In this document: positions 47,089-58,134 of the stretch, one piece after another
Position numbering within the stretch: the first letter of the stretch is position 1
How the letters are laid out: each line of letters begins with the position of its first letter
Origin: Schizophyllum amplum
Taxonomy: Eukaryota; Basidiomycota; Agaricomycetes; Agaricales; Schizophyllaceae
Assembly (NCBI GenBank): GCA_007026445.1
Contig: VDMD01000016.1
Span: 248,001-312,000 of the forward strand
Length of the DNA stretch: 64,000 nt
Direction: 5' to 3'
Translations under genes and position numbers: made by a program
The notes under the pieces: model-generated
What the model was told of the DNA's origin: nothing
Databases searched by the model: none
Seen by the model: the letters and a program-made list of their open reading frames with translations, nothing else

Positions 47089-47432
47089 ATGCGTCGTCCT
47101 TTGGGTCCTCTCGCGGCTATGGCGATGCTAGGTGAAGTCAAGATACGGATGAGGCTCGAAGGATTATTGCGCTAACGTCTGCGTTTCCCATAGGTGTTGT
47201 CACCGGCGTATACATTTTTCAGCCTGCGGCGACACAAGCCGCGTTGAACAGCGAAACAGACCACCAGTAGGCAGCGCTCCATGCAGGTACTTGGTCGGTT
47301 ACAGATCCTTATGCCATCCGCAGGCGCAACTACAACTCCCCAGACTGGCAAAAGCGCGCCAAAGCGGATGCGGCCTCAACGAACGCGCCGGCGAGCGAGA
47401 ACGCGCAGACGACTACCCCGCAATCAAACTAG
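47089..47432 (+). CDS. Small single-membrane-helix protein (about 73 aa)
   Basis: Three exons (47089-47131, 47194 to about 47265, about 47325-47432) join in frame. The protein starts MRRPLGPLAAMAMLG and continues VVTGVYIFQPAATQAAL, so one hydrophobic helix lies at about residues 6-24 after an Arg-Arg start. A polar tail follows (QRNYNSPDWQKRAKADAAST) and ends TPQSN. Small proteins of this kind, with a short basic start, one helix and a charged tail, are common in the mitochondrial inner membrane, but that is only an inference from shape. I cannot name a family. It lies between dsRBD gene C (same strand, 305 bp away) and the SAD1 gene (convergent). Confidence 0.65.
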
Positions 47433-47664
47433 CGACTGGGATAGTTGAAACATCGCATAACTATACTTACATGTTGAATGTGGCCCTCCCAAACGAGCGG
47501 CCGTGCCTCGCATCTAATCTACGGAATGGTCACACCGACGTACACCCACCACCGCTTAGTTTCTACCCAATCCGGTTCAACGCTTTCCGTGACTTACCAA
47601 CGGATCTGACATCAGTTGCGGTGCAGGCCGCAAGTCGTAGATTCAGTATCGCAGATGCGCTTGT

Positions 47665-49561
47665 CTACTTGTCTACATCCATGCTAGACCCATTCGTGCC
47701 CGTCCCTCCAGGAGCCCGTCGCTCCCATATCTGGAGTACGGTCTCCCCGAGAAATATCATCTCTTTGCGGGTTTCTTCGACTATGAGGTCCTGGATCAGG
47801 AACCAGCGCTCGTTGTCGCCGCCGCCACCGCCTGCCCGTACGTGGCACTTCCAGACCGTGTTCTCCTTGTCGCGCGTCGTGCCGGCGACTGATTCGTGCG
47901 TAACATTGGCGATGAGGTCGTATGTCGTAGACGGGTGCGCTTCGGGATTGTCGACGACTAGGACGGATATTGTGAGTGGGTGGGAAAATGCGAGATGGAG
48001 TCGAACGTACAATCTCTCATTTCGAGTCCCCGCAAGGGGAAGTTGACGATAGTCGGGTTCTTCTCCTCAACGAAGTTGTTCTTCGTAAACCGCTTGTAGT
48101 GCAAGATGACATAGGGCGGCAAGCGCTGGCATTTGAAGCGCCGGACCTGGCCCAGGTTCTCCTGTAGGTTACGTGTTCAGCAGTGCTCGGCGCGCACGTC
48201 GGAGTCGGCTATTACCTGCGTCGTCTTTCCGTCGTACTTCGCTAGCACGGAATAGATGCTAGCCTGCGGGATGATGTTCTTCTCAATCGCGTCCTGGAAC
48301 AGCGGTGGCGCAGGGAGATCCACGGCCAGAAACAGAAACGGCGATACGTTCGCCTTGATGTCTGTCGTCGAGCGGGTTCGCGTAAATTACTGCTGTCGGT
48401 ACGGCAACCGTGATGCTCACCTCGGTCAACGTCGAAGACCGGTTTCGCGTTCTCCCCCGCGTCCGGCCGCACAAGCACCTGTTGCGTCTCGAGCCGCAGT
48501 TCTCCTTGAAAGGTGGAGAATATGACGCCTATCAGAAGAGTTAGCTATGAGACGAGTGAGCCATGATATGACACGATCATGGTCGTTGACCTGACACCTA
48601 CTTGAGTTTCGCCTCTTCGTCCCTCCAAGGTCTTTATGCAATTTGTTCAAGAGCCATCCGATGAACTCGACGGGATCGCCCTTCTGCTCCATCGTGAACT
48701 TGCCGCCGCTCGCTCGGTTCACCTCTTGGAGAAACTCGTGCGGGCTGACTTGGCTCTTGAACAGCCGGGGATTCCAGACTTTCTTCGCAAGAGCGGCAAA
48801 ACGCTTGACGAGTTCCGTTTGCTTGCCACCCATTGACGATAGTAGTAAATAGTTTCTGAGTGGTGGTACATGTAGCAGTGAATGGACGATAACATTCATG
48901 TGGTCGTTATGCTTGATGTTGTTGAGGCCGATGTAGCCAGGGATATACGGTTTATGGCCGAGGTCGAAGGACGGCTTCGAGAGCTGCGCGGGACTGGCGA
49001 GGAATTTTACGGATCCGGAGGTGAATGATGGAGCCAATACGAAAGCTATGTCTTCCAAGGAGGGGTCAGAGACAAGGTAACCGTCCGGCAAGACGTAGAC
49101 CTGACGTACGTTCAGCAAGCGACAGAACCGCAGTATCGGGCAACACACCTTTGTCGTTTCAAGGTTTATGAAGACATGATGATCTTCATGGATGGAGTGG
49201 GCGTACGCATACGATTTGCGGCCTCTGCCTTGAAGTACTTCCCACAGACAAGACATCCATACACGTTGATATCGGACAAGGAGACAGAGCAGACTTTCTC
49301 AAAGTCAAAGTCCAGCACAGCACGGTTGATCTATGCAAAGGGGCGCGTAAGTCGCGTCAGAGGGAATGTTACATGCGACGCACCGTTCAAGGTATAGATC
49401 GGACGCCTTTACTTCGTCGGGGACTGCCGCCGCCTGTAGGGCATCTTCCTCCTCGGAGTCGATTTCATGCTGAGCATTCGTGTCGCCCGCGACCTTGACG
49501 CGTTTTGCGGGTCTGCTAGCGTCGTCAAGTACGGCAGCGTGTCAGAAGCATGTTTGGACAT
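47665..49561 (-). CDS. sad1: Sad1/USP39-like tri-snRNP ubiquitin-protease-like splicing factor
   Basis: Sad1 (USP39) is an inactive ubiquitin-protease-fold protein that stabilises the U4/U6.U5 tri-snRNP during spliceosome assembly. An acidic N-terminus leads to a ZnF-UBP domain (NRAVLDFDFEKVCSVSLSDI, VYGCLVCGKYFQGRGRKSYA, SIHEDHHVFINLETTKVYVL) and then the USP fold (YIPGYIGLNNIKHNDHMNV, VHSLLHVPPLRNYLL, GDPVEFIGWLLNKLH, QRLPPYVILHYKRFTKNNF). In GLNNIKHND the usual catalytic Cys is absent, as expected for Sad1. It ends GTGTNGSSMDVDK. Introns are numerous, for example one at about 48361-48420 that joins VFDVDR to IKANVSPF. One base is missing near 49231, between CGKYF and QGRGRK, and another probably near 49528 in the N-terminal exon. 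Divergent from RSM22 with 137 bp between start codons. Confidence 0.93.
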
Positions 49562-49698
49562 GAGTGCAGGAGGAAGAGGTCGGTTCACCGGCCCGAGTCA
49601 CTAATTTGTAATGTGTGATAATTTGTGGGACGCGCTTTGTGATTGAACAGCGCTTATTGAGTCTGGCTTGCTTTCCGCGGCCACCACGACCACTAGCG
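49562..49698. promoter_or_regulatory. Compact divergent promoter between sad1 and rsm22
   Basis: Only 137 bp separate the two start codons, so both genes must share this promoter region. No clear TATA box is visible. Confidence 0.6.
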
Positions 49699-51983
49699 AT
49701 GCTGCGCCCGACGCTGAATTCGCTATCTGCGGCCCGTACGCGCCTGCCTGCGCTGACAGCGGGTCTGTCGACGTCGGCGGCCGCCTGCAATGTCACTGCG
49801 CCTAACCCTCGCATGCACCTCGATCCCTCTTTGCAAGCATTGCTACGGGACGTCGACATGTCCCTGACTAAAGGCGCAACCAAACACAAAGCGCCGAAGA
49901 AGAGGGAACTCGATGTTTTCCCGCAGGATGCAGCTTTAGTCGACGTCGAACCTTTCGAGGAGGAAGAGATCGAGGACGAGCGCCTGCATCGAAAGTCGCC
50001 TGCAGCGAAGTTCGGGAGCGAGAAGATCGGCTCACTTGTGCTGCCGTACGAACTGCAGAGGCAGATTAGTCTGGTCGTGGGCGGTGCGTTTGCTAGAACC
50101 TTCAGCGTCTGCAAGTGAGCTTACACAGAAACAGAGGCTGACAAGCACATGTTGCGGGAAGATGCCCTGCGGCTCTTCGGTACCAATGGTAAGGGCGAAA
50201 ACAGTGCTTGGGACCCCAGCTACGATGTCAAGTATGGTTCCCGGGAACAGCGAATACGCCATATGGAAGGCGATGGCACGGCCTTCGCCACCGTTGCACT
50301 TCCTCCTCATTATGCTGCTATCGCTGCTGTGCTTCGCCATGTACGACAGCGACTGGAACCTGAATATCGACTCGAGCGGGTCACCGAATGGATGTCTGGA
50401 GCAGGCAGTGGGTTATGGTAGGGAACTCATTCGCCGTGCGCGAGCTCCTGCTCACGTAACCTTGCAGGGCTTCCATGCATGTTTTCCAAGAAAAGCTGCC
50501 AAATGGGACCTATGACCCAGACGTGAACAACGTCAACATGTCGAACTCCACAATAAAGTCGTACACTAGCATTGAGAAGCGGGAGGGCTTGCGGATGATT
50601 GGCAAGCGCTTTTACGGAGTAAGTGACCCGTTTCATTCTACACGAATTACTACTGATACATTGCAGACATGGAATTGCCGGAGGACCGTGCAGTCTGGCA
50701 CAAGGCTTTCCACGAAGAGGATGCTTTGCCCAGGTCGAAGCGGAACTCTGCGATGGCCCTTTCGGCGTTTGCGTTAGCTGCGCAACCCAGCCCCATTGCT
50801 CGTAGGAGGATCGTCAAGCAAATGTGGGACAGTGGTGCAGAGCTCCTCGTAGGTTTCCACTCCGGAACGTTGACTACGTCGCCGGCTAAATTGCGACCTA
50901 CAGGTCTGATTGACCACAACACGAAGGAAGGGTTCGAAGCCGTTGCGGACGCCCGCGAATGGCTGCTTCGTCAGGGCCGCAAGGAAATGGACGAAGCCGA
51001 GAGCTCAGCATTTGCTGTGCGCGGGTCTCATGTCATTGCACCTGTAAGCCATGTACTTGGACTTGGTGACTAACACTTGCTAACCAGCCGTCTCAGTGCC
51101 CCCACGACGGCGCATGCCCGCTATACCATCCAGGCGCAATGAAGTTGGTCTGCGGCTTCTCCCAGCGCCTCCATCGCCCGGAGTTCACACGGCGGACGAA
51201 ACACACCAAATTCGGGCACGAGAATGTCGGCTATTCCTACGTCGTCATCCGGCGTGGCGAACGCCCGGCCCGCGCTGCGACTCAGGTTGGGCGCGTCGGC
51301 GAGGTTGGAATGCGCGAGTTGGAGAAGCAAGCGGACGCGGATATCACGCCGAAGGAGCTGTTACTGCAGGTTGAGCACGAGCGGCTGCTGCAAGCAGCGT
51401 CGACAGAGGGCGCTGAACCCCAGGCTTCTCCTGCTACTGAACCTGCAGCGGGTGAGATAACGCCCGAGCCCTTGTCGGGGACCGCGCTTGAGGCAGCGCT
51501 GCGACATGAAGCGTACAGCTGGCCACGCCTCGTCTTTCCCCCGCTGAAGCGAAGCAAGCATGTCATTCTGGACACCTGCACGCCAGAAGGTAAGCCAAAG
51601 GATTCGCTTGTGATATACAGCCTTAACAATCCCCTCTAGGCAAAATCATGCGCATGACGGTCCCTAAATCCCAGGGCAAGCAGCCCTATTACGACGCGCG
51701 CAAGTCCGAGTGGGGCGACATATTCCCGCACCCGCCGAAGAACCGGCCGCAGGAGCGTTTCCAGCCGCCCGCGCGCATGGCCGATGGGGAGGCGCCAGTA
51801 CAGACAGGGCACGACATCGGGAAGCGCAAGCTGAAGGGGATGAAGAAGCCCGTGACATACGAGGCTATTGAGGACGACTTGAAGCTGAAGCAGAAGCAGG
51901 AGGTGAAGGATAGGGCGCGCGAGCGGAAGGCAATGCAGAAGCTGCAGAGGCGCGAGGAGGAGAATATGAACGACGTCGATTGA
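49699..51983 (+). CDS. rsm22: Rsm22/METTL17-like mitochondrial ribosome assembly factor
   Basis: Rsm22 is a methyltransferase-fold protein that binds the mitochondrial small ribosomal subunit and is needed for its assembly. The first 35 residues are Arg/Ser/Ala-rich with a likely mitochondrial presequence (MLRPTLNSLSAARTRLPALT). The core includes EALRLFGT-like sequence, YRLERVTEWMSGAGSGLW, KSYTSIEKREGLRMIGKRFY and WDSGAELLV..LIDH. The metal-ligand region is HVIAPCPHDGACPLYHPG followed by KLVCGFSQRLHRPEF, the cysteine arrangement of the Fe-S site in this family. The C-terminus holds SWPRLVFPPLKRSKHVILDT and a Lys/Glu-rich tail. Introns lie at about 50085-50135, 50417-50467, 50620-50667, 51043-51088 and 51590-51640. 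One base is missing at the exon end near 50619, between GKRFYG and DMELPEDRAVW. Confidence 0.92.
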
Positions 51984-52666
51984 GGATCTATCGGCACGAC
52001 GACGCACTTGCACACCCCAAGGGGTGTCAAACTAAAAATAGCGCACCGGGGTCGGAGGAGGGGGGTCGACAGCCTGCTTAAAAATAATTTGGACCACCTT
52101 TGAGTTAAGCTTTTGGCTGCTCTGTGTATCCAGGACCCATAATATACTCACTTGTAGCTATACATGCATCTCCCACAGCACCTCCTCCATTCTCGACAAG
52201 ACACAGGCGACTGGCTCTTGCACGCGCGCAGTCACGTGGTTAATGTTTGGATTTTGGTTACAAGAAAATCATAGATTATAGGTAAAATGAGGCGTAATGA
52301 GCTCTAGAGAAGTGCAGATGATGATAAGTATGCAATGAGAGGTTATGAGCAACTGCAAAACCATGTTGACGCGCCAGCCGCCAAAACGGCATTCGCCGGG
52401 CACACGTGCTATCACGTGAGGAGGGAGGGGGGAGGGTAACGGTCTACGAATAATTTGGACCCGCGGTCATTTCTGCGAACCCGGCACCCCTTGCACACCC
52501 ATCTCACCCTGACCTTACTTACCCCATCTCACCTCATCGCATTGTTATCTTAGCACTCACACCTCAATCACAACCTCAAGAGAGTAGCGATGGAATCTCC
52601 CACTTGTATCATTAGTGGGCGAGCGTCTTGCGCGACGGAAGTACCATACTAATAGCTAATAGTCAC
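51984..52666. other. Convergent intergenic region with E-boxes and duplicated words
   Basis: It lies between the 3' ends of rsm22 and the uL1m gene. Three CACGTG palindromes occur at 52233-52238, 52403-52408 and 52413-52418. The word AATAATTTGGACC is repeated at 52083-52095 and 52449-52461, each preceded by a G-rich stretch. A promoter-like pyrimidine-rich segment is followed by an isolated ATG near 52590. No gene is supported. Confidence 0.5.
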
Positions 52667-53791
52667 CTAGAAGTCTGCTATACGAATACCAGGACCACTC
52701 TTCGAGCTCAGCATGACCTTGGCGATTGGTATAACTGTGTATAGTAGTCAGTAAAAAACCGATGTGGGACGCAAGCACACGTACCGCGCTTGATATCCCC
52801 ACCGCCACCTCGTCGAGCACCACTCCCTTGTTCGTGGATGTGGCCTGTGGCGCGCTTAACCGAGGTCATAAAGTGCTGGAAGTTGGACACGACGTCCTCA
52901 GTGGGGAAGTGAAGCTGACGGGGATCAGTGCCAAGTCACACGGAGTAGAGGTATTTGACTCACCATGCCAATAGCAGCGCGGATGTTGCCCGACTTGTCC
53001 GCCCTCCACTCGCTGGTACCCGACAGCTTCTTGATATAGCCGGCAACGTCGTTGGTCACGGTCCCGCGCCGCTCAGACGGGAACAAGCCAAGGGGACCGA
53101 GAACACGACCCAAACGCGGCGTAATAGGCTTGATGAACTCTGGCGTGCACAAAATGGTCGTCGCGCGAATGCGGTTGTTGGCGATCTAGCCGTTCCATGA
53201 GCGTCTATGCACAATAGACGTGTAGCAGGACGTACACCCTCTACTAGCTCCAGACCGCCGACTATGTGAGCGCCAGCCTTGCGCGCCTCGTCGGCCTTCT
53301 TGCCCTCTGCAAAGACGAGGATCTTGTCCTCCTTCGGCGGCTTCGCCTCCCGCGGGAGACTCACACGGCCCTTCGGCACGGCCATACCGCTGCCCAGCGT
53401 CGTCTTCACGAAGAGCTCATAAGAACAGTTGGGTGACGCGACCTCCACCGCCTAGCTACGCAGTCAGTAAAAGGGACATGGCGAAGAGGGCAGCACGCAC
53501 CCGGAGCACTTTGACCGCCTCCGAGAGCGGCAGCTTCTCGCGCTTGTCGTCAATCTTGGCCGCCGCGGCTGCCTTGCGCCGCCTCTTGGACTCCATGGCC
53601 TTCTTCCCTGGTACGCGAATCTTCTGCTTCTGCTGCTTCGCCAGCAGCAGCGGGGTTGTCGAGAACGCCCGACATGGCAGGTTCTGGAGGCGGTTGAGAG
53701 GGGTGGACCGGGATATGTGGCTGCTGGTTACTTGGGATATGAGGGAAGCTGGGCGGGTGCAGCGCTGGCAAAGGAGTGAGAGGGACGCCAT
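52667..53791 (-). CDS. mrpl1: Mitochondrial ribosomal protein uL1m
   Basis: This is the L1 protein of the mitochondrial large ribosomal subunit, at the L1 stalk. Start at the ATG 53791 gives MASLSLLCQRCTRPASLIS, a basic mitochondrial presequence ending near RAFSTTPLLLA. A Lys-rich segment and KLPLSEAVKVLR lead into the L1 domain: SYELFVKTTLGSGMAVPKGR, ILVFAEGKKADEARKAGAH, IVGGLELVEGV, then FIKPITPRLGRVLGPLGLFP, GTVTNDVAGYIKKLSG, EWRADKSGNIRAAIGM, NFQHFMTSVKRATGH and the terminal VMLSSKSGPGIRIADF. The GLFPS..GT motif is typical of L1. Introns are at about 53455-53500, 53188-53235, 52920-52970 and 52738-52785. The reading frame is intact. The in-frame ATG at 53866 is a less likely start. Confidence 0.93.
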
Positions 53792-55381
53792 CCTCGACTC
53801 CGGACGCGTCTGGTGCAGCAGCAAACGCGCGAAAGGGCGGTCCGGATGAGGCCGAGGACCGATCAAAATAGATTCCCACGGGAGGTCATGTCCAAATTTT
53901 GATGGTTGACTTTCGCACAGAATCTCATCGACCCCTCGGCTGAATGCTCACATACACATCGGTGCCTCTGGACCTACAAGGCTAAACTTCTGCTATCTGT
54001 TGGTCTACTGTGACGCATCGGTCGACTGCGTAAGGAGGCAAGAGCCCGGTCCTTCGTCTAGCCGTCTCATACTCCGAGTAGTACTGTTGCTTGCGGAATG
54101 CGCCTCTCTCCAAAACTTGCTCTGTCCGCCATCCAGGATCATACACTTCGTATGAATTTAGCTGCCATACTGAGCTTGTCGTCACAGACCCCATAGCAGG
54201 GTGTCTCGCCTAGGCTCTCCAGGCTATGCCATTTGGGCAAGGTCGCAGATTGCAGCTGTCGGACGATCAAACTAATTGCCGCAAGGGTATTCACCTGGCT
54301 TACAAAACCCACGCTTGTATGACTACCAGTGCGACGCGTACGTGGACCCAGCGTGGACCTTTGTTTGCTATTCAAGCGCTCAAGAAGCCGCGTACGCTGG
54401 CCGGCAGTCGACCGGGGGTCGCCACCCGTTCAAGCCCCCATGGCTCAGACTTAGGTGTCAGTATGGCGGTAAACGTCCTTGCTTCAGCTCATGATCTACG
54501 CGGCTTACATTCAGCACACCAAAGCGCTTCGGGTAGGTGACTGCTATTCGTAGTAGCGACCTGGTAGCGACCCAGCTGGAGCGCACCTATCACCTTCATG
54601 GGCAACCGCCTGCAAACTCAACATCTGGGTATGTGTGTATATACTTGCGATGCATAACAACCTCTGTCAGCATACCTCACCTCGGTTCTACCTTGCGGCT
54701 TTTCCGGTGGGACCGTCTCGTCAACATGTGTGTGGCACGCAGTCCCCGTCTGAGCTTGAGCGCTAATATGCATCTACACACCCGAAGTTGAGTCTCTACC
54801 CAATCTTTATGCCGACTACTGCATGAATGGGACCAGTGAGTTTCATGTCAGGCGAGCTGGTAGGATAAGTACGCCTCTATAAGTAGGTTAACGTGCGTCG
54901 CGAGTCAGGTGCGCAAACTGCACCGGCGGACAATGATATGTACGACTTCATATCGTCAGCAACGTAATTGCGACCATTCACTTGCAGTGCAGAAACAGAT
55001 GAGGACGTTGGTGAAGTCGCCTTGAAGGTATGGCGAGCCTCGAGGCTATTTTCTTTCGTCCGAGGTCTCCCGCCCTTCCATTCAGATATAGATACGTTTA
55101 TGTGGCCGCCAGCTGAATTACACTAGGTATGCACCTGCCATCTGTCTTTGCGGCCACCAGGAGCAGAAAGTTGCCCAATATTCGTTGCGGCGGAAGTTCA
55201 ACAATACGTCACGTGGGAAATGCCAAAGCGCGTCATCCACATGGATTGGGCGCCTACACGATACGCACTCTGATCGCTCACGCTGCTAGGTCTTCTGCGC
55301 CTCCGCGCACAATCCCCCACCTATTCTACGGCCAGTCAAGCAATTAGTTGACCTCCTATCTTTGCCCGCGAAGGAACTAGC
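53792..55381. other. Gene-poor region of 1.6 kb
   Basis: It holds the promoters of the uL1m gene (left) and the roadblock gene (right). Open frames at 53982-54540 on both strands show no domain. A TATA-like CTATAAGTA lies at about 54878, upstream of a short, poorly supported frame containing EDVGEVALK near 55010. Confidence 0.4.
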
Positions 55382-55921
55382 ATGCTCGTTCTGTCCGCGC
55401 TACAGAACTTGCTGTCGCAAGTGCTGGACCCCCCGACGCTGCACAGCGCGGTCCTGTTCACTACGGCGGGGCAGCTGATCTCGTATGCGGCAGATGCACT
55501 GCGGCCGAAAGACGAGCTGCGCGTCGTGTTGGCATTGCGGGCGAGGTATGGCTTGAGACGCGCGGGGAGGGCGCGGAGAGCGAGGGCAGCGAGGGGATGG
55601 TCGACAGCGAGGTGCGTTCGTGTTGGCTGTACACCGGGAACGAGACGGCTGACTTTTATTACATAGCTGGGGCGCATCATTGTGATCCCCATAGTGGAAG
55701 GTGGGGGCGCGCCGCTGATGCTGCTCGCGCTGAACGGGACGGAGAGCGTGGCGTGGGAGGACCTGCAGAGCAAGGTGCGTTAGCGGTTCGCAGGTGCACC
55801 GGTTCTGACGGGGCAGTAGGGGAGGGTACTAGCGCAGCATTTGGCGCGCCACCTGTCCAAATTCCGTGAACATCTCATTGCGCCGAGGTCGCCGCCTGCG
55901 CCGACGCCGGCACAGCGCTAG
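55382..55921 (+). CDS. Roadblock/LC7-like protein (LAMTOR2/Ragulator-type)
   Basis: The spliced protein has about 145 residues and a roadblock/LC7 fold: LSALQNLLSQVLDPPTLHSA (helix), VLFTTAGQLISYAADALRP (strand and helix), LGRIIVIPIVEGGGAPLMLL (strands) and VLAQHLARHLSKF (last helix). LAMTOR2 and its yeast relatives sit in the Ragulator/EGO complex on the lysosome or vacuole, where they help anchor Rag GTPases and TORC1; this placement is from family resemblance only. Introns of about 55 and 43 bp interrupt the gene at about 55614-55665 and 55774-55818. The frame is lost by one base at GG 55531-55532, where RVVLG should continue as IAGEVWLETRG. A dynein light-chain roadblock protein is the alternative, but the strand order and length suit LAMTOR2 better. 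Confidence 0.72.
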
Positions 55922-56057
55922 CCTTCTTCAACTTGTCGTTCTCCAAAGCCCTGGTTGCGGGGTTGTGATCTCTTTTGGCTTTTTGTATCATAGAGGATAG
56001 AGCTGCTGTCGTGGGGTGTAACTGTACCGAGGTCCGACTGAAATCTGTAAACGAGCG

Positions 56058-57555
56058 ATGAAGTCGGGACGCGCGCGTGAGACAATGGCGATCACACATG
56101 GGCGCGTCAAACAATCGGAAATTGTGCGTCATCATCTTCCGCAACCGTCCGCCGCGCCGCGCCCGCCAGCGCCGCTCCCTGCCCTCTGCTCCCATGTCGA
56201 AGCTGCGCACCTGGTCGCGGTGCTGTCGCCGCGAAGCGCTGGAGAACCTGTTCTTGGAGAACCTCTATGCCCGCCGAGACGAAGACACTACTACGCGCTC
56301 GCGCAAAAGCTGACTACCCATCCTGCGCCGCCGCCACCGCCACCGCCCCCTCTATCGCACGCGTCGGCTGCGCATGTGCGGCCAGACCCGTATGCGCTGC
56401 TCGCGCCAGAGCTCCTTCTCATCCGCAACAACCTCTGCGGCTTGCTCGGTTCAGCACACCCTGGCCTACATGACGCTGCGCGCGACTTCCTCTCCCAACC
56501 TGCACAGAAGCTGCGCCCCCTCCTTGTTCTCCTCTTTGCGCAGGCAACCAATGGCGTTGGGCGCGGCTGGCGCGCTGTAGCCACCGCAGGAAGCCAGGAG
56601 CGCGCCTCGGAGCTCGATCGACCACTCACACAATCCGGCCTCGTCACAGATGCCGCACCTCACATGCGCGACGACCGCGCGTCGTTTGCGCGTCCCTTTG
56701 CTCTGCAGACGCCCCCCATACGAACGGACCGGCGCGCCACCCCCGATGGCGCGCTCGCGCCTGAGCTACTCCCCACCCAGATTCGCCTCGCACAGATCAT
56801 CGCCATGGTGCACACGGCGAGCGTGCTGCACGAGGGCGTTGCTGCAGGAAGCGGCGCAGCAAAGGGGAACAAGCTTGCCATCCTCGGTGGCGACTTTCTC
56901 CTCGGCCGTGCAAGTGCTGCGCTCGCCTCCCTCGGTGCGGTGGAGGCCGTCGAGCTTATCGCCGCCGCGATTGCGAACACCGTCGAGGGCGCGGTGCTAC
57001 GCATCCAGCCACCCATGGAAGCAGCGGCACCAGCGGATGCGTGGGACGCGTACGTGAAGCGCGTTTATCTCGGAGGGGCGAGTCTGATGGCGAAGGGAGC
57101 GCGCGCCGCGGTGGTCCTCGGCGGGTGCACCGCGCCAACGCGATTACCTGAAGTGGCGTATGCCTACGCACGGAATATGGGGATCGCGCAACACATCATG
57201 GAGGACGTGCGGGAGTGGGAGGCGGGGGCGAGCTTTGGAGGGGACGCGGAGGAGTGGGTGGCACCGGCCCCGCTACTGTGCGCATGGGACGCGTGCCCTG
57301 AAGTAGGCGCACTCATCCAGCGACGGCTGGCAGACGAGAGTGACATAGACATGGTGCGCGATGCGCTCTATGCTGTCCTGACCTTGACTCACCTACGTTT
57401 AGGCGCGCGCAATCGTCGATGAACACGATGGACGGCATCGTGCACGAGACATTGCACGAAGATATGCTGCCCAAGCACGTGAGGTACTGGGCGTGTTGCC
57501 AGAGAGCAGCGCACGGACGGCTCTAGAAACACTTACCGTCGATGGCTTGGAATAG
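56058..57555 (+). CDS. Non-catalytic polyprenyl diphosphate synthase subunit (Dlp1/PDSS2-like)
   Basis: Polyprenyl diphosphate synthases build the side chain of ubiquinone in mitochondria. Clear family segments are DPYALLAPELLLIRNNLCGL, HPGLHDAARDFLSQPAQKLR, LAQIIAMVHTASVLHEG, GNKLAILGGDFLLGRASAAL, VELIAAAIANTVEGAVLR, YLGGASLMAKGARAAVVLGG and YARNMGIAQHIMEDVREW. The first Asp-rich motif (DDxxD, usually after LLH) is replaced by EGVAAG, and the second also lacks its normal aspartates, so the protein should be inactive alone and act as a partner of the active subunit, as in S. pombe Dlp1 and human PDSS2. An intron at about 57355-57405 joins DESDIDM to ARAIVDEHDGRHRARDIARR, and the end is TAG 57553-57555. 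The N-terminus is uncertain: ATGs at 56058 or 56085 are possible, and a second frame from 56095 also looks coding. Confidence 0.83.
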
Positions 57556-57597
57556 ACGCCAGCGAAACAACCTACGGTCGATGGGCTGCAATAGACG
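57534..57597. repeat. Direct repeat across the stop codon of the PDSS2-like gene
   Basis: A 25-bp segment at 57534-57558, containing the last codons and TAG stop, recurs at 57573-57597 with four mismatches, including the TAG. Confidence 0.7.
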
Positions 57598-58134
57598 TTC
57601 TGAGCAGCGATGATCCTCGATGAGCGTCGAACTTCGAACTCAACCTGCAGTGTATTGTCCGCAAGGTGCGCCTCTCAGGCCGAGTCGGTGATGGTGAGTT
57701 CTGCTGCCGTAGGTTGTCAGGTGCCCTTGGCAGAACAGCCCAACCGCGGTCGCCGAACCGTTGCGGAGGACCCTACGCCCCCTTCTGGCTGCTAGTCACG
57801 CTTAAATCCCCTTCCCAGCCCTTCAGAGCCCTTCCCGCGAATATGAGGCTTTGCGTGTACCAGCGCGAGAACAAAGCCCAAATGCAGCGCACTGATTGGG
57901 CAACGCGCTTTGACGTCAGAGGCACATGTGATTTTAGGAACGCACCAGCCACCCTCATTCCAATTTCCGTTTCCGTTGGGAACCCCTCGGGCGGGGTTGG
58001 CCCGGTCCCGGATCTGGGGGAAAATGTAATGTCACTGCACGTCCTGCCTCCCACACCCATGAGCCGCCCTGCTACCTTGCTATAGCCGCACGACGAGGTC
58101 CCTGACGCTGCCACCCACCCCCACCACTATTATC
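57556..58134. other. Intergenic region
   Basis: An open frame spans 57666-58085 but has no recognisable domain, and I do not call it. The start of the region carries the direct repeat listed above. Confidence 0.4.

Noticed and set aside
54870..55130. Possible small spliced gene after the TATA-like site at about 54878
   Set aside because: No combination of ATG and splice sites gives a reading longer than about 15 codons without assuming a sequence error.
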